Assembly: GCA_012861695.1 (NCBI GenBank)
Contig: JAAOOA010000399.1
Span: 8,427,147 to 8,491,146, forward strand
Length of the DNA: 64,000 nt
From: Trematomus loennbergii
Lineage: Eukaryota; Chordata; Actinopteri; Perciformes; Nototheniidae
Direction of reading: 5' to 3'
Of the stretch, positions 1 through 11,941 are shown piece after piece. Position 1 is the first letter of the stretch; every line of letters starts with the position of its first letter. The notes beneath the pieces are model-generated. The model saw nothing but the letters and a program-made list of their open reading frames with translations, did no database searches and had not been told where the DNA came from. Position numbers and translations under genes: made by a program.

Positions 1-475
1 GTACATTTAGATTTAGACATATTTGTACTCTACTTAATGCTACTTTATTCTTCTACGCTGCTACATTTCAGAGGCAAATATATTGAGCTTTTTACTCCAA
101 TACATGTATTTTAACACTCGTATACACTCATATATCAAAACACATAATATGCTGATATGGTATAATGCAGTACTGTACTACTAATCTACACAGTATTCCA
201 CATATCTGAATTACTCCACATTGACCAATTCTATATTGCTCTCACATGTATAAAAACAGGATAATATAGTAAACAAAATATAATACTGTTGAAAAGAACC
301 TGCACCAATAACTTTTAATTTTGATACTTGAAGTAAAACTTCTTTATATTACTCTGAAATGGGACATTGTGCAGTATGAGTACTTTTACTTTTTGCACTT
401 TAAGTATATTTTGATGCTAATACTTTTTTACTTACTTACTTAAGTAAAGGATCTGAGTACTTCTCAACACTGGAT
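1..475. repeat. Teleost AAGTACTT-rich interspersed repeat (copy 1)
   Basis: AT-rich sequence built from repeated AAGTACTT / ACTTAAGTAA words and ending near 475 in GATCTGAGTACTTCTCAACA. The same family appears in the opposite orientation at about 11942-12527, so two inverted copies flank the Mx locus. I recall this as a common dispersed teleost non-autonomous element. No coding capacity is visible. It touches the window edge and may continue outside. Confidence 0.6.
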
Positions 476-1589
476 ATCACTTACTTGGTAATAGGATTCA
501 AGGTGTTTGAGCATCTCTTTAAGGGTGGCCCCACTGTTACTGCTGTTTACAGTACTGATGCCGAGCGGATTCGTTTGTGAACCAAAGGATGGCACAACAG
601 TATTCTTTGTGCACGAAAGAATGACGCAGCAGGCTGTTCTTCTTCCCTCTTCCTCTTCCCTAACTTCTTGCCGTATGTGCTGTCCTGGGTGTAAACAATC
701 ATCTCCATCTTAAACTGAGTCCTCAGCATGGACTCTGCAGCAGCCTCCTTCTCCTTTGTGATGGCTTCGATCTTCATCTGAAGGACATACACATTTGTCA
801 GTAAACATTCAACAATGTACAGTAGCACATTTTGCAATTCATTTGATACCTGGGCTGTTCTGATGAGGTTGGGAAGTCCAACGAGGCTGCTCTGCGCCAA
901 CTCTAACAGCTCCTTCTTCACAATTTCTGATGTAAAATAAAAATCCAGACAATACCAGATAATTTAAAATAACTCAAAGGTCTCACATTTTCAGGTGGTC
1001 TGCAAGTATCATGATAAGACATGCCTGTTACTCCCTTGAGTTTCAGTACAGCAGGCCGTTCCAGCTGTTTGATCTGCTCTTTGACCATGCCCTCAAACGT
1101 CTTGTAGTTGATGAAGCCCGGCAACTCTCTTCCACGGTACTTTTGTTCATACTGATTCACCTCCTTCTCAATGTTCCTGTTGACTGCAATACAGATGAAT
1201 ATGTGAAAGAAAGACATAATTTCACTTCATAAGTCTCTTCATAAAGTGAGAAGGAGATGGCAATGTTTCATTATCTAGCTTAATGATTTACTTAATATAT
1301 TAATTAGCAGCTTTGTAGAATCAGGAACAGGTTTATTGCCATGCAGGTTTACACAAGGAATTTGCTTTGGTGTATAATGCTGCATACATAAACGAAGTCA
1401 GAGGAAGTAAGTTGTAGAAAAGGAGCAAATGTACACTGCAAGAAATGGCTGTGAAATCCACAGGTATTTACAGTGTTTGTGCACAGTAAATTACTGTATA
1501 CCATTTTAGAGTATAATACCGTGTTTCCAACCACAAAATTACAGCAACTCTGGAGTTACTGTAGAAATAGCAGTAGTAATGTCCCAACT

Positions 1590-1935
1590 GTAGAAGATCA
1601 CAGTAACCAACAATGTACTGTAGATATTCACAGTAACCAACAATGTACTGTAGAAGATCACAGTAACCAACAATGTACTGTAGAAGATCACAGTAACCAA
1701 CAATGTACTGTAGAAGATCACAGTAACCAACAATGTACTGTAGATATTCACAGTAACCAACAATGTACTGTAGATATTCACAGTAACCAACAATGTACTG
1801 TAGAAGATCACAGTAACCATCAATGTACTGTAGATATTCACAGTAACCAACAATGTACTGTAGATATTCACAGTAACCAACAATGTTCTGTAGAAGATCA
1901 CAGTATATGTTCTGTAGAAGATCACAGTAACCAAA
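1590..1935. repeat. 30-bp minisatellite, about 11 copies
   Basis: A 30-bp unit with core CACAGTAACCAACAATGTAC is repeated about eleven times. Units come in two versions differing only at the site reading GAAGATC or GATATTC. Long ORFs through it on both strands are a by-product of a unit length divisible by three. It lies in an Mx intron. Confidence 0.9.
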
Positions 1936-3047
1936 AAAGAGAACCAACCGAAAAACGCCATTTCTAGAATGTCTAGAAATATCTCAAATATCTTAAATAA
2001 ACCAACATCTTTTTCTTAATATACATAATCTTGATGCAGTGTAATAACTAGTTTGTCTATACTAGATATTTTATATACTTAGTAGATATATATTTTTAAG
2101 ACCCTATATCTTTGCAAACCGGAAGAACTACAACTGTGGTGCTTCCGGTTTCTGAGATAATGATTTTGGGGTTTTCATTAGCTGCAAACCGTAATCATCA
2201 AGATTTACAAAAAATAAAGCCTTGAAATATTTCACTTTGTGTGTAGTGAATCCATATAATATATGAGTTTCACTTTTTGAATTGAATTAATTAAATAAAT
2301 TAACTTTTCCACGATATTCTAATTTATTGAGATGCACCTGTGGCTATATATAGTGGCTTGGCCAAACCAAGTTGAAACCAAGGGATAATTAATAGTAACA
2401 GAAAACACAAAGGACACTGACAAAAACCCAAATCCCCCCTTTAACATGGAAGCAGGTGGTTTGTCCCAATCTGTCCCAATTGGCTCCTTGCAGTATTTAT
2501 GAGTCCTCAGCGCTTGGCCACACCCTTTGCTGAACCAGGAAGTAACCTCCCCAACAGCCACGGTAACTCAAGAGACAAAGAAAGTAATTAATACAAACAA
2601 TTTTGTCAGTTCATTTATGTAATCAAAATGTCTTACAGGTGTAAGGTTTGTAAGTTCAGTACAGGGTCCATTCCTGCATGCATTTGGTTGTTTGTATTCA
2701 AAGTGTTTTAAAATATTGTGTATTATCTAAGAATAGTGATAATGTATTTGCCAAACAGTGCCTTTTGTTGTGTCTCGTCAAATGTGTTAGTTATGCTTAT
2801 GTATTATGTCTGTCATTTCATGTTTAGTCAGTTCATGTTTATTCACGTCATGTCAGGTCTGTCTATTTATGTCATTCCTCTCTAGTTAAGTCCCCGTGTT
2901 TCATGTCTCGTTTTCCATTTCCTGTTTCATTTTGTACTTACCGCTCTCATTTCAGGCCCTGTTACTTCCTCCCTTTGTGGTTTTCTCGCCATCGTCAGTG
3001 TCTGCCCCGCCCCTGATTGTTTCCACCTGTTCCCACTCACCTCATGT

Positions 3048-4010
3048 TTAAAGGGGACCTATCATGCAAAATGCACTTTTGTACGTCTTTTATACATGAA
3101 TATGTGTCCCCGGTGTTCCAGGGAACTCACCAAGTGTCAGAAAACACAACCCTCTCTATTTTCCTCCATACCCAAATCTCTAAAAAAGGGGCTGCAACGG
3201 ATCTGATAAAAACTGATCCAGATTTGAACACTTCAATGACGGCTACGGCTATTGGGCCAACTCTCCACCTATTATGGGGAATGTGGGGTTGGGCCACGGC
3301 CGGCCATTGCCGCTCGAAAGCGCTGGAGACGCTGTAGTACATATGCCAGGCCTGTAAGTGGCGCTGTAGTCTGCCACAAAAGCAGCGAAGAAGACTTCCG
3401 CCCATAGTTACCATGGTTACCCTTCTGTTTATTCTCCGCTGTGGCTTTTTTTCTCCCTCCCCGAGGCAAGTGTTTGCTCCCGCTGCTTTAATTCAATGCA
3501 ATCCCTCCCTGTCGAGGCAAGCACTGTAATTCTCTCCGGTTAGTCCACCAGCAGATGACAAACACCACCTCTCCGCCTCTTCCAAGGAACAAGGGGACCG
3601 TGCGGCAGAGTTTCAGTTTCAGTTTCTTTCGCAGGTCAAGATGTCCGTTAAAGTTTAAATCTTCCGGACAAATTTGAAAAGTGCCGGTCAAAGGTCTTCT
3701 TTGTTATTTATTGAGCTTTAAAACAAATGAATAACGATTCTATATAATAAAACACGGAGGACGGAGATCTCTTTTTCTCCTCCTCTTGACTTGATCAGAG
3801 CACGGCTCCCCTCTCCTGCAGGGGGGCGTGGTCAGCTGCAGCTCACAGAATCAGCCCCGTAGACAGCAAACAGCACATAGAGCGAAATGAGGCATGGCTA
3901 AAATGCATGATCTGTTTGGTATTTTGAAAACAGAAACATATAATATACCTTTATATAGGTATGGCCCTACAATATATCATTTAAATATAGCATGATAGGT
4001 CCACTTTAAA
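3048..4010. mobile_element. Non-autonomous DNA transposon with terminal inverted repeats
   Basis: The ends are inverted copies: TTTAAAGGGGACCTATCATG at the left and its near complement, CATGATAGGTCCACTTTAAA, at the right. The roughly 960-bp interior has no credible ORF. It appears to interrupt an older repeat whose two halves (about 2770-3047 and 4011-4330) read like the tail of a retroelement. A diverged relative starts at about 10411 (AAAGGTCACCTATTATGC). Confidence 0.65.
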
Positions 4011-4554
4011 TAGTCCTGTCTCCCCCGGTCCTGTGTCAGTTCGTGTTTGTTCCCACGTGTGGTCGTGCCAGGCCTCAACAAAGAGAGGATCGTTTCCAGT
4101 CTTGTCAGGTTTTGTTAGTTTAAGTTTATCTTAAGTTCTCTTTTTGTTATGCTTAGTTTTTTCCTCCTTGTGAGCTTTTATTTTGTTATTCCAGTACTTA
4201 CTCTGTTAAGAGGGATTTTCTGTTCAATGACATTAAAAAGACCATTTTAGTTACATTCAAGACTGTGTCTCTGGGTCGTGCATTTGGGTTCTCCAGTTTG
4301 TGTCGAGGTCGTGACCTTTTCAACTACAGCACGTCTCTAAAATGGCTTGGCAGAAGAAATGGCTTCATATTTTTTGTTGATTTTTATCGCCACTGTTTTA
4401 AAAATGCAATCCATGTTTTTGGATATTAATATCGATTGTTTTATGGATGAAAATATTTATAATTTAGCACAAGAAAATACATGTTCTTGATACCGTTCAA
4501 CAATTAAGAATACATTGTTAAAATGTATTGTTTGCTGTCTCCTGCAGTTTTGGT

Positions 4555-5105
4555 GAGCTTTAAAATGGTGTCAAGAATTTCTGGTAATATGTAAATTACC
4601 AGCATGACATGAAGTATACTATAATAAATTGTTTTACAGTTACAATACTGATACTGTAACTTAAAATGATAGCATTAAAGTTTCTATTTTACAGTTGAAA
4701 CACTATTACCATAAATAAAAATACAGTACTTTTTAAATGGCAGTGTTTTATTTTATAGTTAAAATACTATTACCTTAAACAAAAAACAATGCTTGGAAAT
4801 TACTGTGTTTTATTTTACAGCTATAACACTACAGCTGTAACAAAAGACAGTACTTGGAAGTTACTGTGTTTCATTTTACAGTTAAAACATCATTACCGTA
4901 AACACAAATACAGTACTTGGAAGTTACTGTGTTTCATTTTACACTGTTACTGTAAATAAAAACCTGTAAATACTGTGATTACCTTTACAGTATTTAACTG
5001 GCAGCAATTGACAAGTTACTTACTGTAATTCATTTTACAGTAAGTAACTTGTCAATTGCTGCCAGTTAAATACTGTGAATTTCACAGTACGTTTCTTACA
5101 GTGTA
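4555..5105. repeat. TTTACAG-type teleost repeat containing a long perfect hairpin
   Basis: Several degenerate units of about 60 bp carry TTACTGTGTTT..TTTACAGTTAAAA. They end in an inverted repeat of about 40 bp (4993-5075) around a very short loop, with arms containing AACTGGCAGCAATTGACAAG and its complement. A related fragment lies at about 1430-1560. No ORF. Confidence 0.6.
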
Positions 5106-6869
5106 GAAATATTTATTAAAGCTATTTGAAATATTATAAAAGTAAAAATACATCTTTAAATTATTAAAAGGTTTACAATATGGAGTATGGGAACATTACA
5201 AGTGTAATACTGACCAACTTGATAAGGCACTTACATGTTACCCAGAGTCCTCTATGACAACTTTCCATGCAGCAAACTCTTTCCTGAGAATGGAAAAGAT
5301 GTTTGGCCTGCCTCCAAATTGGAGTTCCTCCCCTGTGGTGAGACTGATGGCATCCTGTGTAAATGCTGTCACTCTCTGAAATATGACGAGTTTAGATATA
5401 AAATAAGGCTAGTTATTAAGCTTTATTAACTATATCTAGAATGTGAGTCTGAAAACTGTCAGCTGGTAAACTCACATCAATGAGAAAACCAATCCTCTCA
5501 GTTGCGTCTGGTGGGGGTCCATGGCCACATTTGTCCAGATTTGCCTGAGTAGTTTAGTTTCTTCTCTATCTGTTCTTCCAGTCGAGGCAGAGATCTCTAC
5601 AAATCACACATGGTTAAGACCAGTAACATCTGAAAAGGGCTAAGTAATCTGTAGTTAACCATAAAGGTGAGGCACAAAAAACTAGTTACCTTGATATGAT
5701 GCACGAGCTCAAGAGTGAGTTTCTCCGCCAGTTTAGGAACAGTGGCATGGCCTTCATCGTAGAGAGTCCTGCAGCAAAAGTTAAACCCTTCTTAACCAGT
5801 TAAACTGCTAATTATTGTAATTAGTACCTACAAAATAATTAGCTTACTTGAAATAGGCATGTTCGCTGAAGAAGGCTTCCTCTCTTTCTAGTGCTTCAGT
5901 AAGAGACACTTTGTCTTTGATCTCCTTCTGACCCCGGCACTTGACGATCATGTAGCCTTTCTTCAGGGGGAAAACCTCATTATGGACAATTTGAACTACT
6001 GAATCCTCAGTGCCTTTGTCCACCAGGTCAGGCTTGGTCATGATCCCTAAAAGAGAAAGAGGGGAGAGTCCACTTAGACCTACAAAAGTACATACAAGTT
6101 TTGAGTGAAAAAGAGTACAACTCGGTTTAGTCAATAAACCTAATCCTCATTGGTCAATTAAGGTTGGTTCAAACTCATTACTCTACAAACTGTGGAATGT
6201 ATGTCCGCAATGTACAGTATTACCTGATCCAATGATACTTTGCAATCAGATTGTTTCTCCTCAAATGTACAACTTTAATCTGTTTACTGTATACTCTGAA
6301 TATAAGACCACTAACACAGCTTCATTATACATACAGTATATATTTATTTTAACCTACAATAACCTAAACATTTGTACAAAATAATCCAAATCATTCTTAA
6401 TAATCCAAGCTATTTATTACCCAGAGTCCTCTCTCCTCCAGGATCCACCTCCTGGGCCATCTTCAAAGCTTCTGTGGTTGCGATGTCCACATTGCAGGGG
6501 ACAACCACCAAGCTGATGGTTTCTTGTCTTTTGATGAACTTCTGGATCAGGCTCTTTATCTGAAAGTATGAATTCATATCATATGAAGTATAATCGTTTA
6601 TATCGGTGAGGACCATCCCAGGTTTTCACTATAAGTAATGTGTTTTTTTGGACGGACACAATAATTTAATTTATTTTACTATTTTCAATCTGAATTTACT
6701 TTAAAATAAAATACATCTATATTGATTCTGACTTTTCTACATCCAACTCACAGGCTATCATTGCTTTGAGAAAAAAGATTATTAATTTTCCCCTTTTAGA
6801 ATTATGGTCATTTGTTCTGGGAATGTCATTTTCGAGCCTGAGACCTGGAAAACAGGCTCGGGGCTTACT

Positions 6870-7025
6870 TAAAGCTTCTGTGGTTGCGATGTCCACATTG
6901 CAGGAGACAACCACCAAGCTGTTGGTTTCTTGTTTTGTGATGAACTTCTGGATCAGGCTCTTTATCTGAAAGTATGAATTCATATGATATGAAGTATAAT
7001 CGTTTAAATCAGTGAGGACCATCCC
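6870..7025 (-). pseudogene. Partial tandem duplicate of an Mx GTPase-domain exon
   Basis: This copies the acceptor side and first two-thirds of the exon at 6421-6559 plus about 55 bp of the preceding intron. It encodes a slightly diverged version ([19 protein letters not shown] against [19 protein letters not shown]). Similarity stops after ATTEAL, so the 3' part and donor are missing. It has a normal acceptor upstream but no usable matching donor, so I treat it as a relic. Confidence 0.75.
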
Positions 7026-7503
7026 AAAGACAGCTCAAGAGCGGCTTTTCCTCCTCCAAATGTTGTGGAGGTTAAACATGGACTGCAGGATACCCTGCAA
7101 CTTCTACAGGCCATTAAGAGTATCCTGACCAGCTTTGCATCACATCCTGGTATGGCAGTTGCACCCCTTTAATTGTAAGATTTTACAGGTGAAAGGTGCA
7201 CAGTACATAACCAGGAAGGAGCTGCCATTCGTGGAGGACCTTTATACCCAGTGGTGAAGGGGGAAAGCACATTTTTATTGTCAAAAACTATGCTGTAGCC
7301 TTTGAATCCTTGATACAACTGATCCAGGTAAATATCTTATTACCTACCTACAGTAATGTCCCACTCCCCACCCCGCATTACTTCTTTGGCCAACTTGTAT
7401 GGCAGGTTACAAATGACAAAAACCTGCCAACCACTGTAGTATTATCTCATTGTGAGGAAGCAGTACCATTTTCATTTAAATTGACTGTACACATGTTTCT
7501 ACC

Positions 7504-7890
7504 TTAAAGGTGGGGTAGGTAAGTTTGAGAAACCGGCTCGAGATACACTTTTTGTTATATTCCATGGAATGCTCTTAACATCCCGAAAGCAATGAATATC
7601 TTAATGCTTTGACAAAAAATCCATACAAAAATGTCATCTGTGGAAGCCGTAGTACTGTAAAAAGCGACCAATCATTTTAGCCGGCCCGGCTAAAATAACT
7701 GGATGGCCTACCTGCCTGTCAGCCTTCCATCTGTGCACAAACTGATATCGTGCCCTCATTGGTCATGTGCACGTTTGTGTGTGTTGGAGGAGGGGCTCTG
7801 TAAGGAAGTGGCCGATTTTTTCCGGCTGTGTATTTTCAAATTCTAGCGCACTCGAGCTGGTTTCTCCAAAATTACCTACCCCACCTTTAA
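7504..7890. mobile_element. MITE with TTAA ends
   Basis: About 387 bp bounded by TTAAAGGTGGGGTAGGTAA and its exact inverted complement at 7872-7890. TTAA at both ends suggests a piggyBac-like or similar TTAA-targeting family; this is inference from the end sequence only. No ORF. Confidence 0.75.
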
Positions 7891-8917
7891 CAGAAAAAGC
7901 TTATCGTAATATTTATTTATTTAATGAGCCACTATTATAGTTGTTCACTATGTATGTGTTACAGTTAGGTTACAACTTGTTAAATCAATTGTATTTGTGT
8001 GTTTTTCTACGATAGAACATAGTTCTAATGAAGCCAATTTGCCCAGATGTAAACAACAGTGTGATGAGTGGTATTTGTCATTTGATTTGTCCACAACAAA
8101 TAACATGGGAGAAAATGCTTCAACTTCTGGGGTCTTCTGCCATGAACTGATGTGTTGGGGAATTGGACATTCAAGTGTTTTTGGCATCAGAGCACTCTGG
8201 GAACACCAAAGTCATTTGAGGATTATTCTTTGAGGACCATAGTTTTCTCTGGACCAAGTATGGTCTAGCATACCTGATTTCCAATGTTTTCTTTTTGTCC
8301 CTTTACAGCCACCCTGGTGATGCCGGGCAGGTCAATGAGCGTCAGGTCGGGAACATCAGGAGAGGCAATCTCCAGACTGATGAGTTCATGACTGATCCCA
8401 GACCCGGTCCCGGCTATTTTATTCTGAGCTGGAGAGAGAAGACACGATGTATAATCATACCTAAGGATGGATGTGATTATTACAGAAAATAAAACTGCCT
8501 TCAATCTTCATCAATACTTGGCTTGGATAGTGACATTGATAGTAAAACAGTGTATACTGTACCTTCTCTAATCTTCTTCTCCACACCTGCAAGGCTCTTT
8601 AGCTCTTCCTCAAAGTCCTGGTAGCTTATCTTCCCGTACCACCCCTCTCCTTCTTTCCTTCTCTTCATCTTCAGTTCGAGGGGACATCTTGTCACAATGC
8701 CTGAATTAACGTAAAGTGAATACAGAGACAGGGAAGAACAAGTTAAATCCAGGAGTTCTCGGGAAAATGATAAAAGAAGCCCACAGCAGAAATCCTTTCA
8801 AATAAATAGTTGGATCTCATAATTGAATCTTGTCAAAAGGAACTCTTTGAATAAAAGGGAACTCAAGATTCATTCAACTCCACGCTTTCTCCCTTTCAGC
8901 TTGTATATTATTAGTAT

Positions 8918-9187
8918 CAGGGCCGGTTTTGGCATAGGGCGCCAGATCTGGGGGGCGTTGCGCTGGTAGCTCTGGGAGGGAAACCATTTTTTTTTACCGT
9001 TGGCGCTCATCCTAACTTTCGGCCTTGATGTAACAACATTCATAATTAAGTAAATGTAACACCCTTTTCACCCCGGTTACACTTTTCGTTTGCCCTGTAC
9101 GATGGGCGCTGTAGGCTAAGTGATGAAAGTGGGGGATGTTGGCTTTTCAGGCGCCCGCAGCTCACAGCCGAAGTGCGAGTGGGCGTG

Positions 9188-9249
<62 letters not shown>

Positions 9250-10217
9250 CGGCCGCACCGGTACCGGGGGCTTGTTAGCATCTGGTGCTAGCTGCGCTAA
9301 CGGATATAAGAAGATGTTTCTACAACAACGTGGAGGAGAGCTCTCTCCTGTCAGACTGAGAGGCTCAGTGAGGTAAATGACTCTCTCAGTGTTAAGATAG
9401 TTAACTTTATTCTAAGTTATCTCAGTGGGTCTCAACGTTTTGATCACAATTTATGTAAACAAATATTTCCAAGGCACACCTTTATAATGATTGGGATGAA
9501 CAGGTTTGAAATCATTCCAATGTATAGGCTACTATAGGATAGTAAACCAAAAATGTCGTTTAAAACTGGAGAAATACAAAATATGCCTAAATAAATAAAT
9601 GTTAACTAGGTAAAAAAAGATATGAATAAACAACAAAAATAAAATAAGTTACATTTATTTGTTATTGACTATGGTAGGTTATTGGTTATGTTCACATACT
9701 TCTACTTCTACTGAAGCCTTCCGAGTAAATTGCCAGAACGCCGACACCTCCACATCACTCCACCGCTCCAATGTTTTTTTTTGTGTTGCCAGAAGTTATT
9801 CTCTCTCCGTTGGTGCGTGGGGCTAACGCTAATGCTTTAATTTGATTATTAAAATGTAAACCGATTTTTCATATGGGTTTTTAGAGTTGTACCCCCTAGA
9901 TCAGGTCTCTAGTAATTGTGTGCTCAAAGTGCACCAGATTGAAGCATTTTACTTTAAAATGTTCAAACATTTCTTCCCGGGGGGGCATACCCCCAGACCC
10001 CCCTAGAGGATGTGACGTCCACACCCCAATTAAAACATGTTCATACAATACTGAATACATTTGAAGCCTTTGTGATGTATATTACCTATGTCAATACGTT
10101 TCTGTTTTTGTAGTGCATTGGTCTTTTGTAGAGATTTTAATTAATTTGTTCTATTTTCTATTGTGTATTCCTTGGGTACTCTATTGATACAGCGATAATG
10201 GGTTAGAACTGGCCCTG
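8918..10217. mobile_element. hAT-type non-autonomous element with 8-bp target duplication
   Basis: It begins CAGGGCCGGTTTTGG and ends AGAACTGGCCCTG, an imperfect terminal inverted repeat. It is flanked on both sides by the identical 8-mer ATTAGTAT (8910-8917 and 10218-10225), the duplication length expected of hAT transposases. The 1300-bp interior contains a (GA)n tract at about 9189-9247 and no transposase ORF. It is inserted in the first intron after the Mx start exon. Confidence 0.85.
9189..9247. repeat. (GA)n microsatellite
   Basis: About 29 uninterrupted GA units inside the hAT-type element. ORFs through it on both strands are repeat artefacts. Confidence 0.97.
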
Positions 10218-10900
10218 ATTAGTATCATCAAGTTCCCTGCAAATAACAATTTGCTATTGAGATATAATGTAGTAATAGTGAGAGAGAATGATTTAGAGGT
10301 TGTGTGAGGAGAGTGAGGATGGTTGTTGGTTATTTGTTGTACTCTTTGTTTATTTAATTGTGTCATTTTTAATTTGGTGGATAGTTAGGCTCATCGATGG
10401 GTAAATAGTTAAAGGTCACCTATTATGCAAATTCCACTTTTTCATGTCTTTTATACATAAACATGTGTCCCCTCTGTGTAAAGAGATTCTGAAGGTTTCA
10501 GGAAAAAAGAATCGCTCACTTTTTGTCCTGATCCATTTATATAAAAACCTGTCTGAAAATGAGCTGATCAGATTTTGGCCACTTTATGATGTCATAACGA
10601 CTTTTTGGCTTGTGTAACCATTAGCCAATCACCAACCAAGGTAACCAAGAACTTTTTTCTCCCCAGGAAAGTACCACCTCTCTAGCAGGCACTAAAAAGG
10701 GGGTAAAAGTTCTCATGAACTAAGTTCTCTTTTTGGTGTGAACGCAAAATCCCAGGAACTATCGGAACTAAACGGGAAAAGTACGGGGAAAACCCCCAGG
10801 GGCGGGGAGTGGCTCCTTATTTTCATCTAAAGTAACAGAGAGAGAATCCGCACTTTTGAAACAGGGCAGAAGCAAAGTGTTTTTTATTTTTTTAACTTAC

Positions 10901-11106
10901 CACTTCCTCTTGGTAGAGCCACCCCGGACAGCGCCTCCAGCACGGAGCTCTTACCCGAGCTTTGGTCTCCAATGACGGCGATAGCGGGCAGAGCCAAGTC
11001 CTCCTCTACACCCAGAGAGCGAAGAGAGTCGATGAGGTCGATGCAGGGACGCACCTTCTCCTCATACTGTTGGTTAAGAGAGTTCATGATGATGACTTCT
11101 TGTCGC
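10901..11106 (-). CDS. mx: Mx first coding exon (start codon and P-loop)
   Basis: The acceptor (CTTAG) lies just upstream of about 11106 on the minus strand, followed by a short 5' leader and an ATG at 11087-11085. It encodes an N-terminus beginning [17 protein letters not shown], typical of fish Mx, followed by GDQSSGKSS. It ends in phase 1 at a GTAAGT donor, which joins cleanly to the exon at 8563-8700 (continuing IVTRCPLELK). An upstream non-coding exon is expected for the family but was not located. Confidence 0.9.
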
Positions 11107-11299
11107 CTAAGGTAATAGAAAACAGGAAACTGAATGACACTTCCTGCGTCTGTCGCAGATAAGTGTAGTACAAAGTGCACAGGCTGTTTCTACGAGCTTG
11201 GTGTGCCGGACTCAACTAACACTGCAGGTGCAACCAGAAAATCAAGTTGGGTTTATGGGAAATCCTTGCAATGTTTGCTTGTGACTTCAATTACAAACC

Positions 11300-11782
11300 G
11301 GTTCTTCATGTGACATGCTTTGGTTATGATGCTGTAAGCCTACGCCCAAGGTCACTACTTTTGTGTTAAATTACATTTACAAATGTGTTTTTATTTAAAA
11401 ATAACCACATTTAAAAACATTTTTTTTAAATATATTGTTTTGTTGTTCAATACTTTCAAGTAAGCCCATTACAACTTCCATGTTAAAGTGACTAGTAGAA
11501 CATGTTATATTCAATTCACTTTTACCATACTGTGCTGGTATTGTCCAATGCTCAACACTTGCTCAGTTGTGTCTGGTATGTAAAATCACAATGTGGGGTA
11601 ACAATAAGGAGGTGGCAAATGTAAGAGAATATTTAGTTTAGTTGTTTTTTGTTTTGTAGTTTTCAGGATGTGCTGTTTGTCTCCCAGTCACAAACATAAG
11701 AGTTCATAAAATAGTATTACATAATCACTAATGTTGACTATTTCCATTTAACAGCAAGTAGAGTAAAATGGGCTAGAATTAA
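11300..11782. other. Upstream flank of Mx without recognised features
   Basis: AT-rich sequence. I see no exon, no terminal repeat and no long ORF. Confidence 0.5.
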
Positions 11783-11793
11783 GAAAACGAAAC
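11783..11793. promoter_or_regulatory. Candidate interferon-stimulated response element
   Basis: GAAAACGAAAC matches the ISRE consensus GAAANNGAAAC. It lies about 680 bp upstream of the first Mx coding exon. A second GCGAAAC core occurs on the minus strand close by, around 11815-11822. Fish Mx promoters carry ISREs near a non-coding first exon, so the position is plausible. The element works in either orientation, so strand is not informative. No start site was identified. Confidence 0.4.
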
Positions 11794-11941
11794 AGCATTT
11801 TGAGATGATTTCCTGACGTTTCGCTGCCAAAAAAAAGGAGAAATACAGAACGTTCAGATGTATAGTAAAAGAGTAGATTCAAGGTCAGGTTATTTCAGTG
11901 GGACATGCACATTAAACACATAAGGGGTCCTTTGCAGTTTT

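Larger units (their letters stand above)
485..11106 (-). pseudogene. mx: Mx interferon-induced dynamin-like GTPase, probable pseudogene
   Basis: Mx proteins are cytoplasmic antiviral large GTPases. Coding exons read on the minus strand: 10901-11087 (ATG at 11085-11087, exon begins near 11106), 8563-8700, 8274-8428, 6421-6559, 5848-6046, 5690-5768, 5476-5596, 5242-5375, 1032-1183, 850-926 and 485-777. The first six join in frame (897 nt, 299 residues). They carry the P-loop GDQSSGKSS (residues 40-48), DLPG near 141 and TKPD near 210. After that the frame breaks repeatedly: a 2-base loss within 5476-5596, a stop and an unusable phase at the end of 5242-5375, an off-phase donor at about 1032, and a shift inside 485-777 before a recognisable downstream segment in another frame (codons ending ESYYQ). 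The C-terminal GED exon is not in the window. The family call is firm. Pseudogene status is inference, because sequence error could mimic indels, though four independent ones is a lot. Confidence 0.85.

Noticed and set aside
1473..1967. Possible CRISPR-like array or repeat protein
   Set aside because: Units are strictly tandem with no unique spacers. The ORFs on both strands follow from a unit length of 30.
6870..7025. Duplicated Mx segment as a mutually exclusive alternative exon
   Set aside because: It has an acceptor but no matching donor, and similarity ends inside the exon.
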